Below the pieces are notes generated by a model. That model was not told the DNA's origin, did no database searches, and saw only the letters and a program-made list of their open reading frames with translations. Below, one piece after another: positions 22,518 through 30,823 of a DNA stretch of 64,000 nt (positions within the stretch are counted from its first letter, which is position 1; each line of letters begins with the position of its first letter). A program made the translations under genes and the position numbers. The stretch is from Methanomassiliicoccales archaeon (GTDB taxonomy: Archaea; Thermoplasmatota; Thermoplasmata; Methanomassiliicoccales; UBA472): contig JAPKYJ010000022.1 of NCBI GenBank assembly GCA_026394375.1, positions 61,777-125,776 of the forward strand, read 5' to 3'.

Positions 22518-25475
22518 CTACTTCCTTCTATCCGACGGAGAGGACTTCTTCTCTTTCTCTTCGACCTTGCTCTTTTTGCCGAGCTTGGGGAACTTGGGCA
22601 GGCGCTTGCGCATGTAGAAGAGAACGATGACCACGATGATCACCGCGAAGATTCCGCCATACAGAGCGACGGCTTTCCAGGCGGCCTCGTTCACCGTCAC
22701 CGATATGGTGTCAGTGTTGTCGGCTTTGTTGATCTCCCGGTCCACCACGGCGTTGGCGAAGATGGTGTAGTTGCCCTTGGCCTCTGGCGTCCACTTGAAG
22801 GTGATCAGGCCATACTGACCCGCCTTCAGCTCGCTCGTTGCACTGCCGTTGATGGTCAGGTCCGAACTCTCTCCGATGGAGTCCTTCTTGCCGTCCGCGC
22901 GCATGATGTAGAACAGCACCTTCGGCGCCCCAGCCTTGTCGTTGCCGACATTGGTGAGATTCACCCTTATGGTGCCCTGCTCGCCCTCCGTCATCACGTT
23001 CGGAACGAAGACCATGGAAACGATCCTCAGGTCCGGTCGAGGCGAGGTGGTGATGGTCAGCGTCTTGGTCAGGTTCGCAGTGATGCCGGCCGAGTTGTTC
23101 ACCGTCAGTTTCACGCTGAAGGCCTGGATCTTCTGGTAGTAGTGCTCAACGTAGTTGCCGTACTTCTTCGTACCATCGCCCATGTCCCAGGTGAAGTTCA
23201 GGTTGCTGAACGGGTCATAGGGGTCATAGGTGGCATTGGCGCTGAAGCCAAGAGTCTCGTTCTCCTGCGCGGTGACGATCTCCACACTGGAGTTCTTCTT
23301 GGTGATCTTATAGCTCGGCACTGATGGGGTCTTGTCCTTCACCTGCACGGTGATAGACTTGACATTGTAATGGCCTGCCACATCGGTGGTGTTCAAGTTC
23401 ATGTAGAAGGTGCCCGGCTGGGCGTAGGTCTTGCTGACGTTCTGGCTCTCACCGATCCCCACGGTGGTCGTGTTGCCGTCGCCCCAGGTGTACTTCCAGG
23501 TCTTGATCAGACCCACGTCCGTTGGGCTGGCGATGTGATCCACCGAGCTGGCGCCGTTGAAGACCAAGGCCTCGTTCTGATCGACGTTAAGCACGCCCGC
23601 GGCTATGGTCTTGTCACGAACCGTGAAGTCCGCCGCTGGATTGAGTCCATCCGTCTTGATGAAGAAGGTGGCCGTGTTGGTCAGACCAGCGACATCCGTC
23701 ACGGTCAGCACTACGCTGATATTGAAGGAGGCCGCGTTGATGCGGTAGGTCGTCCAGGGGCTGGCAAACGGTCCGATCGTTCCCTGACCGACGAAGTTCC
23801 AGCTGTATTTGAGCGGGTTACCGTTGGGGTCCGAGGATCCGTTGGCGGTGTAGGCTATATCACGGGCGGTGGACACGATGTAGTGAAGGATATTCCCACC
23901 GGTTCCAGTGACCGCGTATGCGTAGGCAGACGGGACACTCGCTCCGCCCACAGCGACCGGGGCCACGGACTTCTGAATGCCAATCGTGACCTGCTCGAAC
24001 GTGCCCGTGTAAACGGTCGTGTCGATGGTCACGTTGAGGTAGCCTGACACCTTGACGTTCGTCGTCTGGGTGGCGTTGCTGGTCATCTCGTAGCCATTAG
24101 GCCACTTCAGTGTCACCTTGTAGTCCAGGGACGGGGTGTCGTACTTGGCGTAACCGAGAACGTTGTAGGAATTCTCTCCGTTCGCGATGCTCGCTGTCGA
24201 CTGATACAGGGTGCGCATGACCCCGGTGTACGGGCTCGTAGAGGTCACCGAGGTGTTGCCTAGTCCAGTGAATGATAGTAGCGAGAAGTCGGTCGAGACT
24301 AGGTACTTGGTGGCGCTTACCTTGACCAGATATTCGCTGGTGACGTTCAACGGACCGAAGGCCTTCATGCGGTTGTAGAAGGCGCCGTACTCCGGACCGG
24401 AGACCTGACCGTTGCCATCGCCGAAGGCAAAGTCGATCTGCATCCGGATATTGGGGATGTTGCTGTAGTCAATGTTCGCCACGGCCGCATCGAAGTTCAT
24501 GTTGGTGATGCGGGTCAGGTTGAACGTGTTCCAGTTGTTGTTGTAGAAGGAGACGTGCGACACGTCGCTCTGGCCGGTGTTGGTCACTAGGTTCACGGTC
24601 AGCGACTGGGGTGTATTGGGTAGAACGTTCAAGGTGGTCATGTTTGCCAGCGAATCCGTGGCATCGACCATCAGAGAGAAAGTGCCCGGGTAAGCATCGA
24701 ACACGAAGTAGTTCGATCCCTGCACCTTCGCTTGGATGATCCTCTTCTCCGCATACTTGGTGATGTCATTGGACACCAGGACCGCGTTCATGCCCACAGG
24801 CGGCACTCCCGCCTTGTATACGAAACCGTTCACGAGAACGGAGTTGTTCAGGATCACGCTGACGGTCGTCGTCACGCCGTTCTGGATGTCCACCCGACGC
24901 ACTTCCGTTTCGAAGCCAACCGAGCTGATGACCAGTCGGTAGGTCGAGACGTAGGGTATCTGGGTGGTCGATCCGGTGAATGACGGGTAGGTCTTCTCCA
25001 TCTTCGGGCTGGCCAGGATATCGACGGTCTTCAAGACCACGTTCTGTGCTGGCAATCCGTCCGAGGCCCGAGTGACCGTGAGTGAAAGGGTCCCGGTCTG
25101 AGTCGGCAGCGCGTGGATCTGGATAGCTCCCAGAGACTTGGAGCTGACTCCGTCGAACTTTACGATGGTCGAGTACTCCTGGGTGAAGTAACCCGTCTTG
25201 GTTATTCTTAGTATATAGTAACCAGGAAGCGGGGAGAACGTTGCCAGACCGCCGGCGTCCGAGGTGCTCGTGTATGTCTTTGAGGTGTGGGTTTCAGTCA
25301 ACGTGACGGTCGCTCCCTGAACCGGAACGTTCAGAGCATCCACCACGTTGAGCGATATCATCGCACTGGTGTCGGCTGCCTGAACTGTCGTGCTTGGCAA
25401 TAGGGCCAAAGATGACAGCAGCAGGACTGCCACCAGCATGCCTGTTGCTAATTTCCTCGCTTTCATTTCTTTCAT
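22518..25475 (-). CDS. Secreted, membrane-anchored PKD/CARDB surface protein
   Basis: A 985-residue protein with a clear signal peptide (residues ~8-34, basic then ATGMLVAVLLLSSLALLP and an AxA-like site). Carboxypeptidase-regulatory-like beta-sandwich repeats follow (for example NVPVQGATVTLTETHTSKTY). PKD-like repeats are seen in the second half (KYSWNFVGQG, KYTWGDGNTT, NFTWDMGDGTKKYG). A CARDB-like domain starts near DLRIVSMVFVPNVMTEGEQG. A C-terminal transmembrane helix near 935-957 and a lysine-rich tail end the protein. This architecture suits an S-layer-associated or adhesive exoprotein. No catalytic motif is visible. Confidence 0.85.
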   Translation of the reverse strand: MKEMKARKLATGMLVAVLLLSSLALLPSTTVQAADTSAMISLNVVDALNVPVQGATVTLTETHTSKTYTSTSDAGGLATFSPLPGYYILRITKTGYFTQEYSTIVKFDGVSSKSLGAIQIHALPTQTGTLSLTVTRASDGLPAQNVVLKTVDILASPKMEKTYPSFTGSTTQIPYVSTYRLVISSVGFETEVRRVDIQNGVTTTVSVILNNSVLVNGFVYKAGVPPVGMNAVLVSNDITKYAEKRIIQAKVQGSNYFVFDAYPGTFSLMVDATDSLANMTTLNVLPNTPQSLTVNLVTNTGQSDVSHVSFYNNNWNTFNLTRITNMNFDAAVANIDYSNIPNIRMQIDFAFGDGNGQVSGPEYGAFYNRMKAFGPLNVTSEYLVKVSATKYLVSTDFSLLSFTGLGNTSVTSTSPYTGVMRTLYQSTASIANGENSYNVLGYAKYDTPSLDYKVTLKWPNGYEMTSNATQTTNVKVSGYLNVTIDTTVYTGTFEQVTIGIQKSVAPVAVGGASVPSAYAYAVTGTGGNILHYIVSTARDIAYTANGSSDPNGNPLKYSWNFVGQGTIGPFASPWTTYRINAASFNISVVLTVTDVAGLTNTATFFIKTDGLNPAADFTVRDKTIAAGVLNVDQNEALVFNGASSVDHIASPTDVGLIKTWKYTWGDGNTTTVGIGESQNVSKTYAQPGTFYMNLNTTDVAGHYNVKSITVQVKDKTPSVPSYKITKKNSSVEIVTAQENETLGFSANATYDPYDPFSNLNFTWDMGDGTKKYGNYVEHYYQKIQAFSVKLTVNNSAGITANLTKTLTITTSPRPDLRIVSMVFVPNVMTEGEQGTIRVNLTNVGNDKAGAPKVLFYIMRADGKKDSIGESSDLTINGSATSELKAGQYGLITFKWTPEAKGNYTIFANAVVDREINKADNTDTISVTVNEAAWKAVALYGGIFAVIIVVIVLFYMRKRLPKFPKLGKKSKVEEKEKKSSPSDRRK

Positions 25476-25660
25476 CAGCTCCCTCCCTCATGGACAAAGT
25501 GCTTGACGTCTTCCCCTGAGTAAGGATTGTAGTGCCGAATACGTTAATGCTAGATAAAGGTTGCTTAGACGTTTGGATATGCTGGCTCGCTCTCGAAAGG
25601 CAGAGCACAGCGCATCGATAGGATGGGTAGAACCCACTTTGACATGTATCCTAGTACGTC

Positions 25661-26818
25661 CTAGGTGACGATGTCTTCGAGCCGCTCCTCGGCAATGGCG
25701 ATGCGGACCTCTTTGGCAAGGCGACGCCCAGTGCTCATCTCTCGACGCCAGAGCGCGTTGCCGTAGGAATGACCCACGTTCATGTGCACGTTCGTCCCCC
25801 CTCCGATGCGCGGCGCGACGTCGTAGATGAAGAAGTTGAGGTCCTTGTCCACGCAGGTCTGCAGGCAGAATGGCCCGATGATGCCCGGAGCGTATTGTTC
25901 CTGTGTGACCTTCACGAACCTCTCCGCCAGCTCGAAGGCGTTCTCCAGCAACGATTCCCTCAGGGTGGCCGAGTTGTGCCCGCAGACCGTGTATTCGGGC
26001 ACCATCTGCTTCTCGTTGAGCGCGAGCTGTTGCGCCGCTGGCAGTCTGACATGGCCGTCAAGCGAGCTCTCGAAGCGCCAATCGATGCCCAGCAGCTCGA
26101 TCTTGCTGCAGTGGTCCTCGAGCGGCGAATAGAAGAAGTCCAGATTGAACACCGGTCCGATGATGTACTCCTCCATCCTTGCCTGCGAGAGCGTCTCCTG
26201 ATCGATGACCCCTTGGTCGATGAGCTGCTTGGACTTCTGCTCGTACTCATCGAACGAGGAAGCGGTGAAGAAGCCCCTCTCCAACTTCTTCTTGGCGTGA
26301 TGAAGCTTGATTATGGTGAGACGGTCGATATCTTCTGGCCGAGCGACCTTCTTGGGATAGGGAAGGCCAGCCTGTTCTAGCAGCCAGTAATAGTCGCGCT
26401 CGAACCCCCGGTCCTCCGAGCGCAGCAGGTTCCTGCTGCCTATGAGAGGCACTTCAAAATCGTTCTCCACCGCATCCATGCCGCAATAGGAGGTGAATGA
26501 ACGATTGGGCACGAAGAGGACATGGTCTCGCACCATCTGTCGCTGCACATCTGGATTCATGATGTCCTTGAACCTCTTGAGAACGATGACATCGTCCACC
26601 ATCCCCCGAACCAGCTCCCCGCCGATGTCCCGGTGCGCTCGGAAATACACGGAATAGGTCTTCTCCCTTCCTTCCTGACAGACCGCCAGGCTGCGAAATC
26701 CCTCGTCCACCGCGCCATCACAAACGTCCAAGGCAGAATGGGAGCCAAGCACTCCGATCTTGATCTTGTCTGGCCTGTATCTGCGTAGGTTGTCGAGCAC
26801 CTTGTCCCGGTCGATCAC
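25661..26818 (-). CDS. purP: Formate-dependent AICAR formyltransferase (PurP family)
   Basis: A 385-residue ATP-grasp enzyme that ligates formate to AICAR in archaeal IMP synthesis. It begins with the KIGVLGSHSALDVCDGA nucleotide loop, has VPNRSFTSYCG, EEYIIGPVFNLDFFYSPL and the C-terminal DVAPRIGGGTNVHMNVGHSYGNAL. These are hallmarks of the DUF1246/DUF1297 family. GTG at 26818 is chosen over TTG at 26842, because CTATAAAG near 26854-26862 would place transcription between the two and GAGGGGAGAGGG precedes the GTG. PurO-like or other PurP paralogues in the family differ in substrate. Confidence 0.88.
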   Translation of the reverse strand: MIDRDKVLDNLRRYRPDKIKIGVLGSHSALDVCDGAVDEGFRSLAVCQEGREKTYSVYFRAHRDIGGELVRGMVDDVIVLKRFKDIMNPDVQRQMVRDHVLFVPNRSFTSYCGMDAVENDFEVPLIGSRNLLRSEDRGFERDYYWLLEQAGLPYPKKVARPEDIDRLTIIKLHHAKKKLERGFFTASSFDEYEQKSKQLIDQGVIDQETLSQARMEEYIIGPVFNLDFFYSPLEDHCSKIELLGIDWRFESSLDGHVRLPAAQQLALNEKQMVPEYTVCGHNSATLRESLLENAFELAERFVKVTQEQYAPGIIGPFCLQTCVDKDLNFFIYDVAPRIGGGTNVHMNVGHSYGNALWRREMSTGRRLAKEVRIAIAEERLEDIVT

Positions 26819-26920
26819 GCACTTCCCTCTCCCCTCAGACAAACTCAGAACGCTTTATAGATTGTTGCCGCGCATCATTGGAATGATAGCTGCCCTTCAG
26901 CAGCCTTGGGGGAAGAGAAG

Positions 26921-26996
26921 TGGTAGCCCCGGGCAGATTCGAACTGCCGTCGCAGGATCCAGAGTCCCGCATGATTGACCGCTACACTACGGGGCT
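26921..26996 (-). tRNA. tRNA-Gln (CTG)
   Basis: The minus strand folds into a full cloverleaf without an intron. The acceptor stem pairs AGCCCCG with CGGGGCT. The anticodon stem CGGGA/TCCTG encloses loop CTCTGGA, giving anticodon CTG. The T arm is GGCAG/CTGCC around TTCGAAT. The 3' CCA is encoded at 26921-26923, unlike the other tRNAs here. Confidence 0.96.
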
Positions 26997-27022
26997 GCGC
27001 TTGCTCGCTAAAATATTACTGC

Positions 27023-27029
27023 TAATTAA
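27023..27029 (-). promoter_or_regulatory. TATA-like box of tRNA-Gln
   Basis: TTAATTA on the minus strand is centred about 30 bases before the tRNA-Gln 5' end, the spacing expected for an archaeal tRNA promoter. Confidence 0.5.
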
Positions 27030-27079
27030 CTTTTTGCTTAAGGGCGGTCCAGCAACCGAGCGACGCTGGGAAAGCGTCC

Positions 27080-27712
27080 TCACTTCCCCTTGACCGCCTT
27101 CGCCAGGCGGACATACACTTCCGCGATGTCACCCTCTGCGTCCACGGTCTTGAGAACGTTCTTTCTCTTGTAGTACTCGACCAGGGGAAGGGTGGACTCT
27201 TTGTACACCTTCAGCCTCTCACGCACCGTCTTCTCCGTATCGTCTGTGCGCTGGTAGAGCTCTCCTCCGCACTTGTCGCACCTGCCTGCGACCTTGGGCG
27301 GATTGAACTCCAAGTGGAAGACGGCAGCGCAGTTCTTGCATGTCCGCCTCATGGTCAACCTCTTCACAAGATTCTCCTCATTCACCTGCAGGTCGATGGC
27401 CAGGTCCACCTTCGTGATCTTGTCCAGCATCTGCGCCTGTTCTAGGTTACGAGGGAAACCGTCCAGGACGACCCCTCCCTTCACCGTTTTCATCTTCTCC
27501 TTGATGAGGTCGATGACGAGCTCGTTCGGCACCAGTTTTCCCGCGTCCATGAAGCCCTTTGCCTTGAGGCCCAGAGGCGAGCCCTGGCGGACCGCCTCTC
27601 TCAACAGGTCCCCGGTGGAGATCTTGGTGAAAACGAGCTCTGCGCATAGCCGCTCGGTCTGCGTGCCCTTGCCAGAGCCGGGCGGCCCCATGAGAACGAT
27701 CTTCTGGTCCAT
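27080..27712 (-). CDS. adk: Adenylate kinase, zinc-finger LID type
   Basis: A 210-residue kinase that equilibrates ATP, AMP and ADP. The P-loop is GPPGSGKGTQ near residues 9-18, followed by STGDLLREAVRQG, and the AMP site DGFPRNLEQAQ. The LID carries CKNC..CDKC, a structural zinc site as in Gram-positive bacterial enzymes rather than the short archaeal trimeric AdkA. ATG at 27712 is chosen because TTTATTA at 27736-27742 is centred 27 bases upstream. The bacterial-like form suggests ancient transfer. Confidence 0.95.
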   Translation of the reverse strand: MDQKIVLMGPPGSGKGTQTERLCAELVFTKISTGDLLREAVRQGSPLGLKAKGFMDAGKLVPNELVIDLIKEKMKTVKGGVVLDGFPRNLEQAQMLDKITKVDLAIDLQVNEENLVKRLTMRRTCKNCAAVFHLEFNPPKVAGRCDKCGGELYQRTDDTEKTVRERLKVYKESTLPLVEYYKRKNVLKTVDAEGDIAEVYVRLAKAVKGK

Positions 27713-27735
27713 GTGCCGGTCAAACATCCTTCACG

Positions 27736-27742
27736 TTTATTA
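27736..27742 (-). promoter_or_regulatory. TATA box of adk
   Basis: On the minus strand it reads TAATAAA, centred 27 bases before ATG 27712. It predicts a leaderless transcript and rules out the earlier ATG at 27727. Confidence 0.6.
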
Positions 27743-27859
27743 CCTTTTACGGGGAACGAGCGCGGTCTGCCAGAGGCGCTCTCGGTCTCTTAGGGCGATC
27801 TCAGTTCCATCGATGCGTCCCGGAGGTGCTAGGACAAGGTGTTCTTCCAGCGAGAACGC

Positions 27860-27865
27860 TTATTA
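27860..27865 (+). promoter_or_regulatory. TATA box of the tandem GNAT genes
   Basis: TTATTA is centred 27 bases before ATG 27889, predicting a leaderless message for the two-gene acetyltransferase operon. Confidence 0.55.
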
Positions 27866-27888
27866 CCGATCCCGAATATTGAAGCCCG

Positions 27889-28440
27889 ATGCTCAAGGGT
27901 GAGAATGTAGGGTTGAGGCCACTGGAGACAGAGGATGCCTGGCTCCTCTACCGCTGGTTCAACGACCAGCGGGTACTGGAGGACCTGGGCGCAGAACACC
28001 TGTACTTCGCGGTCTCCATGGAGGAGGAGCGTCGCATCGTGGAGCACATGGTGAACGATCAGGATGCCCTCTGGTTCATCGTTCAGAGGCTGAAGGGAGA
28101 CGAGGCGATTGGCATCACAGGCCTGGCGAACCTCGACGCCCGCACCGCTTCGGCCGAGCTACGCATAGTCATCGGAGAGCCGGGGCAGTGGGGCAAGGGA
28201 CATGGAGCGGAGGCCATCCAGATGCTGCTCGACCACGCCTTCAACGTCAAGAACCTGCACCGCGTCTATTTGCGAGTGGTGGAATACAATCAGCGGGCGA
28301 TATCCTGCTACAAGAAATGCGGCTTCATGCTGGAGGGGAGGACGAGGCACGACCACTTCCATAAAGGAAGATGGAGGGATGCGCTGCGCATGAGCATCTT
28401 GGAGGACGAGTTCAGGGGGCGGAAGGATGCTTCAGGGTAA
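27889..28440 (+). CDS. GNAT acetyltransferase, RimJ/RimL-like (first of tandem pair)
   Basis: A 183-residue acetyltransferase. It starts LKGENVGLRPLETEDAWLLYRWFND, typical of the RimJ/RimL branch, with the acetyl-CoA motif as IVIGEPGQWGKGHGAEAIQMLLDHAF and the C-terminal NQRAISCYKKCGFMLEGRTR. It overlaps the next gene by 14 bases and shares the same architecture with it, so the two are tandem duplicates that have diverged. RimJ/RimL-type enzymes acetylate protein N termini or small amines. The neighbouring convergent ATP-grasp/RLAN pair suggests a shared peptide- or metabolite-modifying pathway, which is inference. Confidence 0.88.
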   Translation: MLKGENVGLRPLETEDAWLLYRWFNDQRVLEDLGAEHLYFAVSMEEERRIVEHMVNDQDALWFIVQRLKGDEAIGITGLANLDARTASAELRIVIGEPGQWGKGHGAEAIQMLLDHAFNVKNLHRVYLRVVEYNQRAISCYKKCGFMLEGRTRHDHFHKGRWRDALRMSILEDEFRGRKDASG

Positions 28441-28963
28441 GCTCACCCGACTGAGGGCTCCGGAACGAGGGGACCTGCCTTCTTTCGTCAAATGGTTCAA
28501 CGACCCCGAGGTGACGCAGTTCCTGCTGCGCAGCCCGCCCATGGGCATGGAGGAAGAGGAACGCTGGTTCTCTTCCCTGCTGACCGCTGAGGGGAAGGTA
28601 TTCAGCATCGAGACCTTGGAGGGCAAGCTGATCGGCAACCTGGGCATCATCCACATCGACCATACGAATCGCAAGGCCGACATCGGCATCGTCATCGGCG
28701 AGAAGGACTACTGGAGCAAGGGGTATGGCACCGACGCCCTCGTCGTCATCCTTGGTTACATGTTCGACGAACTGAACACGGAGAGGATCTGGCTCTACGC
28801 CGATGGGGACAACGAGCGAGCGCAGAAGTGCTACCGCAAGTGTGGCTTCCGCAAGGAAGGGGTGCTCCGCCACAACCGCTTCAAGGACGGCAGGTTCACC
28901 GACGACGTCGTGATGTCGATCCTCAGGAACGAATGGCGGAAGATGCATCCCCTGCAGGATTGA
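28427..28963 (+). CDS. GNAT acetyltransferase, RimJ/RimL-like (second of tandem pair)
   Basis: A 178-residue paralogue of the preceding protein: it opens LQGKLTRLRAPERGDLPSFVKWFND, has IVIGEKDYWSKGYGTDALVVILGYMF as the acetyl-CoA loop, and ends with ERAQKCYRKCGFRKEGVLRHNRF. The start lies 14 bases inside the upstream gene, so the two are translated together. Its stop abuts the convergent ATP-grasp gene. The substrate is unknown. Confidence 0.88.
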   Translation: MLQGKLTRLRAPERGDLPSFVKWFNDPEVTQFLLRSPPMGMEEEERWFSSLLTAEGKVFSIETLEGKLIGNLGIIHIDHTNRKADIGIVIGEKDYWSKGYGTDALVVILGYMFDELNTERIWLYADGDNERAQKCYRKCGFRKEGVLRHNRFKDGRFTDDVVMSILRNEWRKMHPLQD

Positions 28964-29839
28964 TCAGTTCGATTCCAGAAGCTTGCGCACGATGCGGTGA
29001 TAGATGCCCGGGTAATGGTCATCCTCTCCGTCATCCAGGGAAGGATTGTCGTTGACCTCTATCACGTACACCTTTCCCTGGGACTCCTTGAGGTCGACTC
29101 CGTACAGGCCGCCGCCGATGGACCGGGCCGCCTTCAGCCCTGTCTCTAGCACGGACGAGGGGATATGGTCCATCGGCACGCTCTCCGTGCGGCAGTAGAC
29201 GATGTGGCCGTTCACCGAGGCCTGGATCTTGAACGTCTCCGGCGGGATGTGATACTTGCAGGCATAGAGCAGCTGTCCGTCCAGCACCCCGATGCGCCAG
29301 TCGTAGCTGGAGCGAATGAACTCCTGGGCCACGATGATGTCCGAGAGGCGGGAGAAGCGCTTCCCGAGGCGAACGAACTCATCGGCGTCATTGGCCTTCT
29401 CCACCCGGGCGGAGAAGCTCGTGCCCGGCTCCTTGAGCACCAGGGGGGTGCCCCAGCGATCGAAGAGCTCGGTGGCCCTCTGAGGGCAGACGTCCTTGCG
29501 CCCGATGAACTCGGTGCGCGGGATCGGCACTCCGTTCTTCATCAGATGGTAGTACATGTTGATCTTGTCCGCGCAGATCTGGATCGAGCTCGGATCGTCG
29601 ATGACCGGGATGTTGTGCAGACTAGCCATTTTCGCCGCCACGAAGGCCATGTTCAGAGGGTCGGTATTGTGACGAATGAAGAGACCATCGGTCTTGAGGA
29701 CCTTCTTTATCTCCGTAGGGAAGATGAAATCGGCATTGTGCCCGAGGTCCTCGGCGGCGTCGCGGCATTTGATGAGGGAGTGCAGCTGATTTCCTGAAGC
29801 CACGGTCTGTCGGTTCACGAATATTCCCAGACTAGCCAC
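28964..29839 (-). CDS. RimK-like ATP-grasp ligase
   Basis: A ~291-residue ATP-grasp protein. FIRHNTDPLN and DDPSSIQICADKINMYYHLMKNGVPIPRTEF form the pre-ATP region, GTPLVLKEPGTSFSARVEK the lysine-containing grasp loop, and LYGVDLKESQGKVYVIEVNDNPSLDDG the magnesium-binding end (E and N). RimK relatives join amino acids such as glutamate to peptides or small molecules. GTG at 29839, overlapping the RLAN gene stop, is taken as the start; a longer frame to 29890 covers that gene. Iyer and colleagues described RimK-like ligases linked to RLAN domains and acetyltransferases as candidate peptide or metabolite synthases, and this locus fits that pattern. Confidence 0.85.
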   Translation of the reverse strand: MASLGIFVNRQTVASGNQLHSLIKCRDAAEDLGHNADFIFPTEIKKVLKTDGLFIRHNTDPLNMAFVAAKMASLHNIPVIDDPSSIQICADKINMYYHLMKNGVPIPRTEFIGRKDVCPQRATELFDRWGTPLVLKEPGTSFSARVEKANDADEFVRLGKRFSRLSDIIVAQEFIRSSYDWRIGVLDGQLLYACKYHIPPETFKIQASVNGHIVYCRTESVPMDHIPSSVLETGLKAARSIGGGLYGVDLKESQGKVYVIEVNDNPSLDDGEDDHYPGIYHRIVRKLLESN

Positions 29840-30506
29840 TCTCACCCTCTCCTTGGAAGGGTTGCCACTTGGCCTGCAGATATTGACCAAGGACCTCTCG
29901 CTCCCGTCGTCCGAGCTTGGAGTATTTGACCGGGCCCATAGACGAAAGCAAGGGTTTGCCCTCCCGGTTCACGTACACGATGCTCACCAAAGGGATGCGG
30001 AAGACCTCGTAGGTTCTCCTTGCCAAGGCGGCAAGTTGCTCATCTCCTTCCGTGGCCAGTCTACCGAAGACCGCCGCGATCTTGAGAGGTTCCTCTCCCG
30101 GCAACAGCGGCTGGTAGCAGAATGGATAACGGCCGCTGTTGGTGGTATGCTTGACCGCCCTTCGGACCTGTTCAGGGTCATGGGCCACCATGTACTCATC
30201 CGGTGTGGAGAAGTAGTTCATGCCGTAAACGATGCACGGAGCGGGTGCATAGGAATAGGAGATCTCCCAGTCGCAGACGTCCATACCCTCCAGCTTCGCC
30301 TTCTCCAGGCATATCGGCACCACGTAGGCATCGATCACGTCGCTGCTGCGAGGCAAGGTGTTCACTCCATTGACCTCGTTCTTGACCAGGGCGTAGTAGC
30401 CCTCGCTCTTGTAGAAATGGTTCTCGCTCACGATGTGCGTGCACTCGTCCATTGGCAGAGAGACGATCTCGTCCTCCTTGAGGAAACGCTCGGCCTTTCG
30501 CTTCAT
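29832..30506 (-). CDS. RLAN-type domain protein (RimK-like ATP-grasp N-terminal partner)
   Basis: A 224-residue protein that I match to the RLAN domain usually fused in front of RimK-like ligases in bacteria. Visible features are SENHFYKSEGYYALVKNEVNG, a central YGMNYFSTPDEY, and the C-terminal IPLVSIVYVNREGKPLLSSMGPVKYSKLGRRE in sections. It is a separate gene here, sharing eight bases with the ATP-grasp gene, which suggests the two products form one enzyme. The assignment to RLAN rests on pattern and context and is less sure than that of its partner. Confidence 0.68.
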   Translation of the reverse strand: MKRKAERFLKEDEIVSLPMDECTHIVSENHFYKSEGYYALVKNEVNGVNTLPRSSDVIDAYVVPICLEKAKLEGMDVCDWEISYSYAPAPCIVYGMNYFSTPDEYMVAHDPEQVRRAVKHTTNSGRYPFCYQPLLPGEEPLKIAAVFGRLATEGDEQLAALARRTYEVFRIPLVSIVYVNREGKPLLSSMGPVKYSKLGRREREVLGQYLQAKWQPFQGEGESG

Positions 30507-30823
30507 AGGCCGGTCGCCAGTCCCTCGCAGGAAGTAGCTCCACCAGGCAGTGCGTCGTGCGAGAACTCATCCCTGAACCGAATCACGCATGCATGAGAAC
30601 CAGTGGCCCGCGTGACGGGCCGTCGTTTACTACTATCACCATCTTCGGATTCGGAACTGCTTTCTTCCATTTGATATCACGGCCGGATTGAGCGGACCGC
30701 TATTCAGCACGTCTAGTTAAAAAGCTTTCTAGTCCAGTCCTCCTGCGCATACATCGCGACGCGATGCACTACCCGCTGCCCAGGATTTAATAGAGCGAAG
30801 TGGATTCGCCAAAAGGTGAATCA
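30507..30823. other. Divergent intergenic region with a hairpin
   Basis: No gene is seen in these 317 bases. They separate the RLAN gene from the FAD oxidase. A short perfect hairpin, GGCCCG-CGTGA-CGGGCC, lies at 30603-30619. ATTTAATA at 30785-30792 is a plausible TATA box for the oxidase. Confidence 0.5.
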
